DNA of 64,000 bases. Origin: TMP-86 sp039807285 (GTDB lineage Bacteria; Pseudomonadota; Gammaproteobacteria; Steroidobacterales; Steroidobacteraceae). The position numbers were made by a program, and so were the translations under genes. The notes beneath the pieces were generated by a model, which was not told the origin of the DNA, ran no database searches, and was given only the letters and a program-made list of their open reading frames with translations. The stretch is taken from assembly GCA_044226785.1 (NCBI GenBank), contig JBGAGK010000024.1, positions 1-64,000 of the forward strand. The letters run 5' to 3'. This document shows positions 41,871-51,880 of the stretch, one piece after another. Numbering within the stretch: the stretch's first letter is position 1; each line of letters begins with the position of its first letter.

Positions 41871-42593
41871 ATGGCAAGACTGCTGTTCGTGGATTTCGAG
41901 AATGTTCCCAAGGTGGATCTGTCGGCCCTGCCGGCCGATGTGGTCGTGCCGTTCTTCTTCGGCGCTTCCCAACGCTCCGTGCCGACCGCCTTCCTCAAGG
42001 ATGCGCTGAAGCTGGGCTCGCGCTTCGTACCCATCGACATCGAGGGTCAGGGCAAGAATGCGCTGGACTTCCATATCGCGTTCTATCTCGGGGAGTACCT
42101 GAGGGCCGAGCCGGCAGCCGAGTGCGTCATCCTGTCGCGCGACAAGGGCTTCGATCCGCTCGTGCGGCATCTGGCCGGGCGCGGGTTCAAGGTCCGCCGG
42201 GTGGGTGTCATCGGGGACGCGTACGGCGGTGCTGCGCCGGCGGCGACAACGGCGACGGCTGCGGCCGGGCGAAGCCGCACACCCCGAACGCGCCGGTCGC
42301 AGCGCGCACCGGCGGTTGCGGCCACGGCCGCAGCCAGGCCTGCAAAGGAGGCGAATGTTCCGGCGCTCACGGCAGCGGTAGAAACTGCGACCGATCTCGA
42401 ACGCGCCCGGGCCCAGTTGCGCCGAATGCCGGCACGCAACCTGCCACGTCGCCGGCCGAGGCTCGCAGCCATGCTGGATTCATACTTTGCACAGAAGCTC
42501 GATGCGAAGGCGATCGAAACGCTCATCGACGCCTTGATCGCCGATGGCGTGGTGCAAGAGGCGGGTGGGGCCTTGTCGTATCCGAAGGGTTGA
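41871..42593 (+). CDS. PIN-like/NYN-type domain protein
   Basis: 240 residues. The N-terminal domain (1-115) has RLLFVDFENVPKVDL, LDFHIAFYLGEYL and ECVILSRDKGFDPLVRHLAGRGFKVRR, with the ordered Asp/Glu residues of a PIN/NYN nuclease site. Then comes an Ala/Thr/Arg-rich linker (about 120-175) and a C-terminal helical domain (about 180-240: LDAKAIETLIDALIADGVVQEAGGALSYP) shaped like a small winged helix. Likely an RNA-interacting nuclease or its relative; target unknown. It ends five bases before an NCS1 permease gene. Confidence 0.75.
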   Translation: MARLLFVDFENVPKVDLSALPADVVVPFFFGASQRSVPTAFLKDALKLGSRFVPIDIEGQGKNALDFHIAFYLGEYLRAEPAAECVILSRDKGFDPLVRHLAGRGFKVRRVGVIGDAYGGAAPAATTATAAAGRSRTPRTRRSQRAPAVAATAAARPAKEANVPALTAAVETATDLERARAQLRRMPARNLPRRRPRLAAMLDSYFAQKLDAKAIETLIDALIADGVVQEAGGALSYPKG

Positions 42594-42598
42594 CCGAC

Positions 42599-43999
42599 AT
42601 GCCCAAGCCTCCTGCGCTGCTCGAGCTGCGTTCGATCGACCATGTCCCGGATGACGAGCGCCACGGCGGGCTGTTCAGCCAGTTCACGCTCTGGATGGCC
42701 GCCAACCTGCAAGTCACGGCCATCGTCACCGGTGCGCTCGCCGTGGTGTTCGGCGGCGATGTCGTGTGGTCATGGGTCGGTTTGCTCCTCGGCCAGATCC
42801 TGGGAGGAACGGTCATGGCCCTGCACGCCGCGCAGGGGCCGCAACTCGGCCTGCCGCAGATGATCTCCAGCCGCGTTCAGTTCGGGGTGTACGGCGCCAT
42901 CATCCCCATCGTCGCAGTGTGTCTGATGTACGTCGGCTTCTCGGCCAGCGGCAGTGTGCTTGCAGGACAGGCGCTGAGTCATTTGCTGAAGGTCGGGGAA
43001 AGCACCGGGATCCTGCTGTTCGGCGTCGTCATCGTCGCGGTGACGTTGTTCGGCTATCGCGTCATCCACGGGCTGGGCCGCGTGGCATCCGTGGTCGGTG
43101 TGGCGGCGTTCGCTTACCTGTTCGCCAGGCTCCTGGGCAGCGGAGAAGTTGCTGTCCTGCTCGCCAACCGGCATTTCGACTGGAGCCGCTTCCTGCTCGC
43201 CATGTCGCTGTCCGCCTCCTGGCAGATCGCGTACGGCCCCTATGTGGCGGACTATTCCCGCTACCTGCCTCGCAGCACATCCTCCGTGCGCGTTTTCGCG
43301 GCCGTGGGGCTTGGATCGGTGCTGGGATCGCAGATCGCAATGACCTTCGGTGTCTGCGCAGCCGCCCTGGCCGGATCGGCATTCGAACATCACGAGGTCG
43401 AGTTCATCGTGAGCCTGGGCGGCACCGGCGCGGTGGCAGCGCTCCTGTACTTCGCCATCGCCTTCGGCAAGGTGACGGTCACCTCACTCAATGCCTATGG
43501 CAGTTTCATGTCGATGGCGACGGTGCTGACCGGTGTACGACGGGGCTTGCGATTCACCACGCGTGACCGCCTGCTGTTCGTGTTCGGCATGGTCACGGTC
43601 TCCCTGTTGCTGGCGCTGCTGGGACGGCACTCGTTCCTGAAGTCCTTCGAGGCCTTCATCCTGTGCCTGCTGACGGTATTCACACCCTGGAGCGCGATCA
43701 ATCTGGTGGACTACTACTGCTTCACCCGTTCGCGCTACGACATCCCGGCGCTGGCGGATCCGGACGGCCGATATGGCCGCTGGAACATGACGGGCGTCAT
43801 CATCTATCTCGTCGGTGTCGTGGTGCAGGTGCCGTTTCTGGCGACTTCGTTCTACACGGGACCCTGGGTGGCGCGCCTGGGCGGAGTGGATTACTCATGG
43901 ATCGTGGGGCTGGCGGTGCCGGGTATCCTGTATTTCGTGTTCGGGCGCGCATCGGCCCGGAGGGCCCCGGACCGGATGGTGCTGCCGGAGACGCTGTAG
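42599..43999 (+). CDS. NCS1-family nucleobase/cytosine permease
   Basis: 466 residues with twelve membrane helices. The NCS1 pattern is visible: the short N-terminus then TLWMAANLQVTAIVTGALAVVFGGDVVWSW, the Gly-rich GPQLGLPQMISSRVQFGVYGAI, YVADYSRYLPR and a late SAINLVDYYCFTRSRYDIPAL. These transporters take up cytosine, hypoxanthine, uracil, allantoin or hydantoins with H+ or Na+. Start ATG lies 5 bases after the upstream stop. A large open frame extends upstream within the preceding gene but is not the real start. Confidence 0.88.
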   Translation: MPKPPALLELRSIDHVPDDERHGGLFSQFTLWMAANLQVTAIVTGALAVVFGGDVVWSWVGLLLGQILGGTVMALHAAQGPQLGLPQMISSRVQFGVYGAIIPIVAVCLMYVGFSASGSVLAGQALSHLLKVGESTGILLFGVVIVAVTLFGYRVIHGLGRVASVVGVAAFAYLFARLLGSGEVAVLLANRHFDWSRFLLAMSLSASWQIAYGPYVADYSRYLPRSTSSVRVFAAVGLGSVLGSQIAMTFGVCAAALAGSAFEHHEVEFIVSLGGTGAVAALLYFAIAFGKVTVTSLNAYGSFMSMATVLTGVRRGLRFTTRDRLLFVFGMVTVSLLLALLGRHSFLKSFEAFILCLLTVFTPWSAINLVDYYCFTRSRYDIPALADPDGRYGRWNMTGVIIYLVGVVVQVPFLATSFYTGPWVARLGGVDYSWIVGLAVPGILYFVFGRASARRAPDRMVLPETL

Positions 44000-44124
44000 G
44001 GAATCTGCCTGGATCTGATGGCCAAGCATAAGGCGCCGGGCTTGACCGCGGAGGTCTGGATCCAGCCGATTCGAAATTTCAGCGAATCTGGGTAAATCAT
44101 GCCCTGAAAACAGGGAGACCAGGG

Positions 44125-45993
44125 ATGGAAAAAGGGCTGAATCTTCTGCCCGTAATCGGATTTCTCCTCCTTTCCGCATGCGGCGGAGGATCCGAAGGCA
44201 ATTCTGTGACGTTGCTTGCGCCTCAGGCCAGGCTGTCGCTGGATTCCCCGAGTGTGCAATTCACGACGGGTTCCTCAAGCGAGGCGCCGGCACCGGTGCA
44301 GATCCAGTTCTCTGTGGTGGATGCTCCGGGAAGCGCCCTTCCATACAAGGTCACGTTTTCCGGCGCAGCAGTGAAGAGTGCTGCCCTGACATGGTCGTCA
44401 CCGTCTGAAGGGACGATTTCCGTCCAGTTGCCCGACCCGGTATCGATTGGCAAAGGTACCTACACTGGAGTCGTCCATTTGACGGTATGCAACGATATCG
44501 GGTGCACCCAATCCATCAAGGGAAGCCCGGTGGACATCCCGGTAACCTACATCATCGCAGACGCGACGTTCTCATTTAATGAACCCGGTTGGCGATATCG
44601 TGCGACCACTGCCGACACTGCGCAGCAAAGCGTGAGCTTCTCCCTTTACCTCCAGCAGATTCCACAAACAGGGCTGTACATCATCCTGCCCAAAGCCCTC
44701 AATGGTTTCATCACGGGAGCGAATCATCGAACCATCGACGACAGCAGCGGTGGTGTGACGTTGTATATTGACCTGACTATTGCCAGCCCTTCCAGCATGG
44801 GTTCCGGTCGCTTCAGCCAGAATCTGACCATCGAGATCTGTTATGACGCCGAATGCAGCCGTCAGTTGGCGGGAAGCCCCATAACGCAGCCGCTTGCCTA
44901 CAGTGTTTTCCTGACACCGGGCCAGGAATACACGATCGTTGACGCTGATTTGCCGGGTACGACGGATCTGGCATTCGATACCTCAAACCAGAAGATCTAC
45001 ACGGTAGCGCTCAACAATAACTACACTGCAAACACGGGTGCTGTCGCGCAGATTGACCCCCACAGCGGGGCAGTCGAGTCGACGCGTGCCTTGAGCGAAG
45101 ATCTCTCACGGATCGCAATATCCAGCGACAATCAGTATGCGTACGCGGCAAGTTCGAGCCTCCCGGTCATTCACCGACTGCGTCTCCCGTCGCTTCTGCC
45201 CGATTCGGACATTGCACTTGGTTCCTACGGTGATCCCTCTACCGGAGGGGGTGCGAACATTACGGGGGACATGCTGGTCGAACCTGGCGCTCCAACAGTG
45301 CTTGCGGTGTCGTTGGCGCACGATGCAAGCAGTGTCCAGTCGGCTGGAACCTTTGTGTTCGATGATGCGTTACCGAGGATGAAATCGCTTGAGCCTGCAG
45401 GGAATTTCCAGCAAGCGGACTCACTGGCGTGGGGTGACTCCCCGGAGTCATTGTTCGCATTCCGATATTCGCCGCAAGCACCCGTGCTGGCGCAGATCGA
45501 TCTGCTGACAATCGATGCCGCCGGACTGTCCGTTAGCGCATCGTATCCGGTAGATATCGTTGAGGACCCCGTTGGCCGCATCGCATATGCCGCAGGGCGG
45601 ATTTTCGATCTGGCAGGATACGTTCGTGACGCGTCGACTGGCGCTGTCATGGGCAGGATCGATATTCCAGTGGACGAGCAGGTAATTGCAATGGTGCCCG
45701 ATCCATTGCACGGGCGAATATTCTTTCTTGCCCATTACAGCTTTGAACCGAACCAGCACCTGCTTTGCTATGACATTACAACACTGGCCATGCAGTCTAT
45801 TGCCGACCTTGGGTTTGATGCATACGATGGCCAGAGGGTGACAAGACACATGATTACGTGGGGCAGCACCGGTGTTGCATTCAACAGCAATGGGTTGAGG
45901 ATATTGGAAGGTACGTTTTCGGCATCTCCACAACCAGTTGGAGCAATGCGATCCAGGCTTGGGGCGGAGTCGGGCTTGATTCGTGTTCATTGA
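44125..45993 (+). CDS. Large surface/periplasmic lipoprotein
   Basis: 622 residues. The signal peptide ends in a lipobox (LLSACGGG), so the mature protein is lipid-anchored. The N-terminal 250 residues consist of two similar beta-sandwich segments, each with a NDIGCTQSIKGSPVDIPVTY- or YDAECSRQLAGSPITQPLAY-like close, suggesting internal duplication. The remainder looks like a beta-propeller of YVTN/NHL style (TDLAFDTSNQKIYTVAL, RIAISSDNQYAYAAS). The gene is flanked by unrelated genes. Function unknown; the fold suggests a binding or scaffold role. Base composition looks somewhat less GC-rich than its neighbours. Confidence 0.7.
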   Translation: MEKGLNLLPVIGFLLLSACGGGSEGNSVTLLAPQARLSLDSPSVQFTTGSSSEAPAPVQIQFSVVDAPGSALPYKVTFSGAAVKSAALTWSSPSEGTISVQLPDPVSIGKGTYTGVVHLTVCNDIGCTQSIKGSPVDIPVTYIIADATFSFNEPGWRYRATTADTAQQSVSFSLYLQQIPQTGLYIILPKALNGFITGANHRTIDDSSGGVTLYIDLTIASPSSMGSGRFSQNLTIEICYDAECSRQLAGSPITQPLAYSVFLTPGQEYTIVDADLPGTTDLAFDTSNQKIYTVALNNNYTANTGAVAQIDPHSGAVESTRALSEDLSRIAISSDNQYAYAASSSLPVIHRLRLPSLLPDSDIALGSYGDPSTGGGANITGDMLVEPGAPTVLAVSLAHDASSVQSAGTFVFDDALPRMKSLEPAGNFQQADSLAWGDSPESLFAFRYSPQAPVLAQIDLLTIDAAGLSVSASYPVDIVEDPVGRIAYAAGRIFDLAGYVRDASTGAVMGRIDIPVDEQVIAMVPDPLHGRIFFLAHYSFEPNQHLLCYDITTLAMQSIADLGFDAYDGQRVTRHMITWGSTGVAFNSNGLRILEGTFSASPQPVGAMRSRLGAESGLIRVH

Positions 45994-46097
45994 TCCGGGC
46001 TGCATGGTTTGCCTTGATGTATCCATGGGCAATGATCCAGCGATCTGATCGGGCCCCCGCTGCGAAAGCCGCTGCCACGCATTATGCTCCCTCCCGG

Positions 46098-47252
<1,155 letters not shown>

Positions 47253-47283
47253 GGCAAGAGCGCTCCATGACGGGGGAGATTCC

Positions 47284-49305
47284 ATGAACCGGCGAATCCT
47301 TCATTCCACCTGCTGCCTGCTGACACTGATCTGCGCCGCGGGCCTGGCCGAGGCAGGCGGCCGCGCCATACAGCCGGAGGATTTCCTGCGATTTGCAACC
47401 GTCGCTGGTCCGCAGGTCTCGCCCGATGGCAAGTGGGTTGCCTATACGCTGACCACCGTGGATCGCGACAAGGACGAGGCCCGGACCGGTGTGTGGCTGG
47501 TGAGTTGGGATGGCAAGCAGCAGATGCAACTGGCGCGCGATCTGAAGGACGCAGACTCGCCGCGCTTCAGTCCCGATGGCCGCTTCGTCGCCTTCCTGGC
47601 GACGCCGGCGGGTGGCCAGCACACACAGGTCATGCTGCTCGATCGCAATGGCGGGGAGCCGCGTGCACTGACTTCAGTCAACGACAGCATCAACAGCATT
47701 GCCTGGTCGCCCGATGGCAAACGCCTGCTGCTGGTCCAGCACGGTGGCATGGCGGATGAGGAGGGAGCGAAAGACGCGACTCCCCGGCCGATCGTCATCG
47801 ATGCCATGCATTTCAAGCAGGACATCACTGGCTACATTCCCGCGGACGCGTGGAAGCGTCTGTTCCTGCTGGATGTGGAATCGGGGAAACTCGAACCGCT
47901 CACCTCGCTCCGGGATGGCATCGCAGATTATCCGGCCTTCTCGCCGGATGGCAGTCGCATTGCATACGTCCGGACGCGCCACTTCGGCCCCGACGAGGAC
48001 GGGCGCGAAGATGTCGTGCTGATAGATGCGGCCGCAGGATCATCGCCACAGGTGCTTGCGCGGGTCTACTCGCCCAACGCGCAACATCTGTCGTGGAGCC
48101 CGGACGGGAAGGACCTTGCCTATATGGAAGGTCTGGAGCCCCGGCTCGGCGCCTATGTCTCGGATCGGCTGTTCGTCCGGCCGGTAGCGGGCGGCGAGGC
48201 GCATCTGGTGGCGCCGGCGCTGGATCGCGGCATCCTCGATTATGCCTGGGAACGGGGCGGCCGCAGCTTCATCGGCATCGTCGAGGATGACACGGTCAGT
48301 TATCCGGTGCGCATCGATCTGCGTTCGGGCAAGGTGGAAAGGCTGGTCAACGGCAAGTTCGCCACGTTCGAGATGAGTTCGACCGGACGCCAGAGCGCAT
48401 TCGTGGTCTCGGATGACCACACCGCCGGCGAGGTGCAGGTGCTCGACGGCTCCGTGCTGCGCCGGTTGACCCACCACGGCGATGCGCTGCTGTCGGATCT
48501 GGCACTCGGTCCTGTGGAAGACATCAGCTTCAGGAGCAGCGACGGCACGGAAGTCCACGGGCTGCTGGTCAAGCCGGCCGACTACGTCGAGGGCAGGAAG
48601 ATCCCGACGATCCTGTGGATCCATGGCGGTCCCTACGGTCACGATGAGCATGCGCTTCCGCTGGATGGCTACCCGTTGCAGTTCGAACGGCAGTTCCTGG
48701 CCTCGCAGGGTTATGCGGTGCTGGCGATCAACTATCGCGGCAGCGGCGCCCGGGGCGCGAAATTCCAGCAGGCCATCGCGGCGGACTGGTGTCACCTGGA
48801 AGTCGAGGACCTGCGCGCCGCGGTGGACTATGCCATCTCCCGGGGCATCGCCGATCCGGATCGCCTGGGCATCGGCGGCTGGAGCTACGGAGGCATCCTG
48901 ACCGACTGTACCATCGCGAGCGACACGCGCTTCAAGGCTGCAGTGAGCGGCGCGGGCAGCTCGAACCAGCTATCCATGTTCGGAAGCGATCAATACGCCG
49001 CGCAGTATCTCGCCGAACTGGGTGGGCCCTGGCAGAACCTGGAATCCTGGCTGAAGGTAAGCTACGCCTTTTTTCATGCGGACCGCATCAGGACACCGAC
49101 CCTGTTCCTGGGCGGGGAGAAGGATTTCAACGTCCCGATCGCCGGTGGCGAGCAGATGTACCAGGCGCTGCGCGCATTGGGAGTCCCGACGAAGCTGGTG
49201 GTGTATCCGGGGCAATACCACATCTTCACCCGGCCCAGCTACATCGTGGATCGGGCTCACCGGGTTCGCGACTGGTATGCGACCTACCTGAAACGGGAGC
49301 CCTGA
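47284..49305 (+). CDS. Exported S9-family prolyl oligopeptidase-like peptidase
   Basis: 673 residues: signal peptide (STCCLLTLICAAGLAEAGG), a WD/PD40-type beta-propeller (about 25-430, repeated FSPDG motifs) and a C-terminal alpha/beta-hydrolase. The catalytic Ser is in GIGGWSYGGILT; an Asp in LFLGGEKDFNVP and His in YPGQYHIFTRP complete the triad. S9 enzymes cut short peptides after Pro or Ala, typically as dipeptidyl or acylaminoacyl peptidases. ATG 47284 follows GGGGGAGA. With the downstream M1 and M3 peptidases and an APC permease it suggests peptide scavenging. Confidence 0.92.
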   Translation: MNRRILHSTCCLLTLICAAGLAEAGGRAIQPEDFLRFATVAGPQVSPDGKWVAYTLTTVDRDKDEARTGVWLVSWDGKQQMQLARDLKDADSPRFSPDGRFVAFLATPAGGQHTQVMLLDRNGGEPRALTSVNDSINSIAWSPDGKRLLLVQHGGMADEEGAKDATPRPIVIDAMHFKQDITGYIPADAWKRLFLLDVESGKLEPLTSLRDGIADYPAFSPDGSRIAYVRTRHFGPDEDGREDVVLIDAAAGSSPQVLARVYSPNAQHLSWSPDGKDLAYMEGLEPRLGAYVSDRLFVRPVAGGEAHLVAPALDRGILDYAWERGGRSFIGIVEDDTVSYPVRIDLRSGKVERLVNGKFATFEMSSTGRQSAFVVSDDHTAGEVQVLDGSVLRRLTHHGDALLSDLALGPVEDISFRSSDGTEVHGLLVKPADYVEGRKIPTILWIHGGPYGHDEHALPLDGYPLQFERQFLASQGYAVLAINYRGSGARGAKFQQAIAADWCHLEVEDLRAAVDYAISRGIADPDRLGIGGWSYGGILTDCTIASDTRFKAAVSGAGSSNQLSMFGSDQYAAQYLAELGGPWQNLESWLKVSYAFFHADRIRTPTLFLGGEKDFNVPIAGGEQMYQALRALGVPTKLVVYPGQYHIFTRPSYIVDRAHRVRDWYATYLKREP

Positions 49306-49372
49306 GTCCGCAGGGGCGTGCAAGGGTCGTCGGCTGGCGCGACGGGCTCCGTGCATGTCATGCTGATGGAAC

Positions 49373-49879
49373 ATGTTCGACATCTCACCGGCCGACTCCG
49401 ATGCGAAGTACCAGTTCATCCGCGAACTGGTGGCCGAGCACATCGCCTGGGATACGGCCGAGGCGCAGCACGCCGGTCTCAGTGCCCAGGAAATCATGGA
49501 TTTCCATTTCGCCTCGGAAGACATGCAGTTTCCTGGCGAATTCGCACCGCCGCGAGGGTGCATGCTGCTGGCCACCTCTGGAGGCGCTGCGGCCGGCTGT
49601 GGGGGATTTCGGCCCCTGACGCCGCAGGTGGCCGAACTGAAGCTGATATTCGTACGTCCGGAATTTCGCGGGCATGGCCTGGGTGGGCACATCGTACGGG
49701 AGTTGCTGGGGCGGGCAAGGCAGGCCGGCTACGGTACCGTGCGGCTCGAAGCCACCACATTCATGACCTCGGCCATCGCCATGTATGAGTCCATGGGCTT
49801 CGAGCGCTGCCTGCCGTGGCACGGAATTCCGGAGAGCTTCCGGCCGATGACCCTGTTCATGGAAAAGCATCTCGACTGA
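49373..49879 (+). CDS. GNAT-family N-acetyltransferase
   Basis: 168 residues with the acetyl-CoA-binding motif A VAELKLIFVRPEFRGHGLGGHIVRELL (R-x-x-G-x-G) and a following motif B (SAIAMYESMGFERCLPW). The N-terminal 50 residues are acidic. The substrate is unknown; free amino acids, amines or peptides are typical. It lies 68 bases after the S9 peptidase gene and 51 before the APC permease on the same strand. Confidence 0.85.
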   Translation: MFDISPADSDAKYQFIRELVAEHIAWDTAEAQHAGLSAQEIMDFHFASEDMQFPGEFAPPRGCMLLATSGGAAAGCGGFRPLTPQVAELKLIFVRPEFRGHGLGGHIVRELLGRARQAGYGTVRLEATTFMTSAIAMYESMGFERCLPWHGIPESFRPMTLFMEKHLD

Positions 49880-49929
49880 TCTTCGCGCGCGTCAGCAACC
49901 CCACCGACAACCGACAACAAAGGTGAGCG

Positions 49930-51339
49930 ATGGCAACCAGAAATGAATCGGCATCGGCGCACACACTGGTGCGGAGCCTCGGCTTCGTCCCGCTGACCGC
50001 CATGCTGGTGTCAGGCGTGATCGGTGCGGGAGTGTTCCTCAAGGCCCGCGCCATGACCTGCAACGTGGGTACGCCGGGTCTGGTACTGCTGGCCTACGCG
50101 TTGGGAGGCCTGCTGACGCTATGCGGTGCGCTGACCTTCGCCGAGATGGGCGCGATGCTGCCTCGCGCGGGCGGGCAGTACAACTACATCGGTGCCGCGT
50201 TCGGACGATCGTGGGCATTTCTCTACGGCTGGATGGAGACCATTCTGGATGGCGCTGGCAGCATGGCTGCCGTTGCCATGGTCGTGATCATTTTCATGAA
50301 CGATCTGCTGGGAGGCGCGCTGTCCACCGTGCACGTGCAATGGCTGGCAGTGGGCGTGATTGTGGCCGTGTCGCTCCTGACGCTGGCATCCATCCATGCC
50401 AACGGGATGGTGGCCGCCGGCGTCTCGGCGCTCAAGGTGCTGCTGGTTGCAGGGGTGGGCGTCGCGGGATTCCTGCTCAGTCATGGATCCGCGGTCCATT
50501 TTTCACAATCCGGGGCCGCCGGCCTGTGCGAGGGCGTGCCGCCCGGTGCGCGTCTTGGCCTCGCAGGCTTTGGCGCCGCCGTGATCGGTGCCTTGTGGAG
50601 CTACAACGGCTGGCAGATGCTGCTGTCGGTCGCTGAGGAAGTTCGCGATCCGGGCCGGACCATTCCGCGTGCCCTGATCAGCGGCATTCTCGTGCTCATC
50701 GTGCTCTATCTGTTCGTCACCGCGGGCTACTACTTCGCACTGGATCCGCTCGCCATTGCCAATGTCAGGGAATCGGGATCGGTGGCCGGCGCGGTGATGG
50801 TCAGGGCTCTGGGTGAGTCCGGTGCCGCAGTGGTCTCGGCCGGCATGATGTTGTCCACCCTTGGCTGCCTTCACATCATGGACATTCTCGCTTCGCGTGT
50901 ACCGTTTGCAATGGCGCGCGACGGGCTTCTGCCGGCGCCGCTGGCCAGGGTATCGCCGCGAACGCGCTCGCCGGTCGGAGCCATCGTCCTGGTGGGCGTC
51001 TGCGCCAGCCTGTTCGCGTTCTCCGGCACATTCGATGTGATCACCGACATGATCGTGTTCGTGCTGTTGTTCTTTAACAGCCTGTCGGTGGCCGCGGTGT
51101 TTGTGCTCAGGCGCGTGTTGCCCGATGCACCGCGGCCTTACCGCGTCTGGGGCTACCCCTTCACTCCAGCGCTTTTCCTGGTGACGGCCGCGGCCCTCAT
51201 GATCAACACGTTGTTCGCCATGCCAGTCCGGGCGCTCGCCGGCATTGGCATCGTGGCACTCGGCCTGCCTGTCTACGCATGGTATGCACGCGGCCGGCCG
51301 AAAATGCGCGCGGACGACTGGCTGGAACAATCACCGTGA
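49930..51339 (+). CDS. APC-family amino-acid/polyamine permease
   Basis: 469 residues with twelve membrane helices. The first helix has the APC glycine signature SGVIGAGVFLKAR, followed by YALGGLLTLCGALTFAEMGAMLPRAGGQYNYIGAAFG and a second amphipathic SYNGWQMLLSVAEEVRDPGRTIPRAL. APC members exchange or import amino acids. Ribosome site AGGTGAG precedes ATG 49930. The stop overlaps the next gene by ATGA, so the pair is coupled. Substrate cannot be deduced. Confidence 0.9.
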   Translation: MATRNESASAHTLVRSLGFVPLTAMLVSGVIGAGVFLKARAMTCNVGTPGLVLLAYALGGLLTLCGALTFAEMGAMLPRAGGQYNYIGAAFGRSWAFLYGWMETILDGAGSMAAVAMVVIIFMNDLLGGALSTVHVQWLAVGVIVAVSLLTLASIHANGMVAAGVSALKVLLVAGVGVAGFLLSHGSAVHFSQSGAAGLCEGVPPGARLGLAGFGAAVIGALWSYNGWQMLLSVAEEVRDPGRTIPRALISGILVLIVLYLFVTAGYYFALDPLAIANVRESGSVAGAVMVRALGESGAAVVSAGMMLSTLGCLHIMDILASRVPFAMARDGLLPAPLARVSPRTRSPVGAIVLVGVCASLFAFSGTFDVITDMIVFVLLFFNSLSVAAVFVLRRVLPDAPRPYRVWGYPFTPALFLVTAAALMINTLFAMPVRALAGIGIVALGLPVYAWYARGRPKMRADDWLEQSP

Positions 51340-51800
51340 TGACCTGGGATCTGCCGTCTCCACACATCACCCGGCTCGTGGTCGGGCCTGCGGACATCGA
51401 TGCCTACAACCATGTGAACAATGTCGTGTACGTGGGCTGGTTCGACCGCACGGCCTGGGAGCACTCGGCGGTCCTGGGTCTGCCGATCGAAGCCTGCCTG
51501 AAAATGGATCGTGGCATGGCAGTGATGCGCAGCTTGATCAGTTACCTGCGGCCTGCCTTGCTGGGTGATGCTGTGCAGGTGGGCACCTGGCTCCTCCCGG
51601 GGGATGGGCGCCTGCGCGTGGCGCGCCGTTTCCAGGTCTGCCGCGAAACCGACGGTGCGGTGCTTGCGCGCGCGCAGATCGAGTACGTCTGCATCGAGCT
51701 TTCCAGCGGCCGGCCGACCCGCTGGCCGCCGGAATTCCGCGAGCGCTATGCGCCATCGAGCGAGGTGTGTGCCCGGCTCGCTGCGCTCGATCCAGTCTGA
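51339..51800 (+). CDS. 4HBT-type acyl-CoA thioesterase
   Basis: 153 residues of hot-dog fold. The active-site stretch VVGPADIDAYNHVNNVVYVGWFDRTAWEH holds the Asp and the HVNN motif of the YbgC/4-hydroxybenzoyl-CoA thioesterase group. Start is the ATG of ATGA shared with the permease stop. Natural substrate unknown; a housekeeping acyl-CoA thioesterase is likely. Confidence 0.85.
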   Translation: MTWDLPSPHITRLVVGPADIDAYNHVNNVVYVGWFDRTAWEHSAVLGLPIEACLKMDRGMAVMRSLISYLRPALLGDAVQVGTWLLPGDGRLRVARRFQVCRETDGAVLARAQIEYVCIELSSGRPTRWPPEFRERYAPSSEVCARLAALDPV

Positions 51801-51880
51801 CCTGTACGGGCCGAGCCGATCGGGGAGTGCATGCGATATCATGCGCGACCTGCGGCAAGGACCGCGAAAAAGGAGTTCAG

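Noticed and set aside
42122..42598. Upstream extension of the NCS1 permease frame
   Set aside because: It overlaps the PIN-like gene; the permease fold starts at the ATG at 42599.
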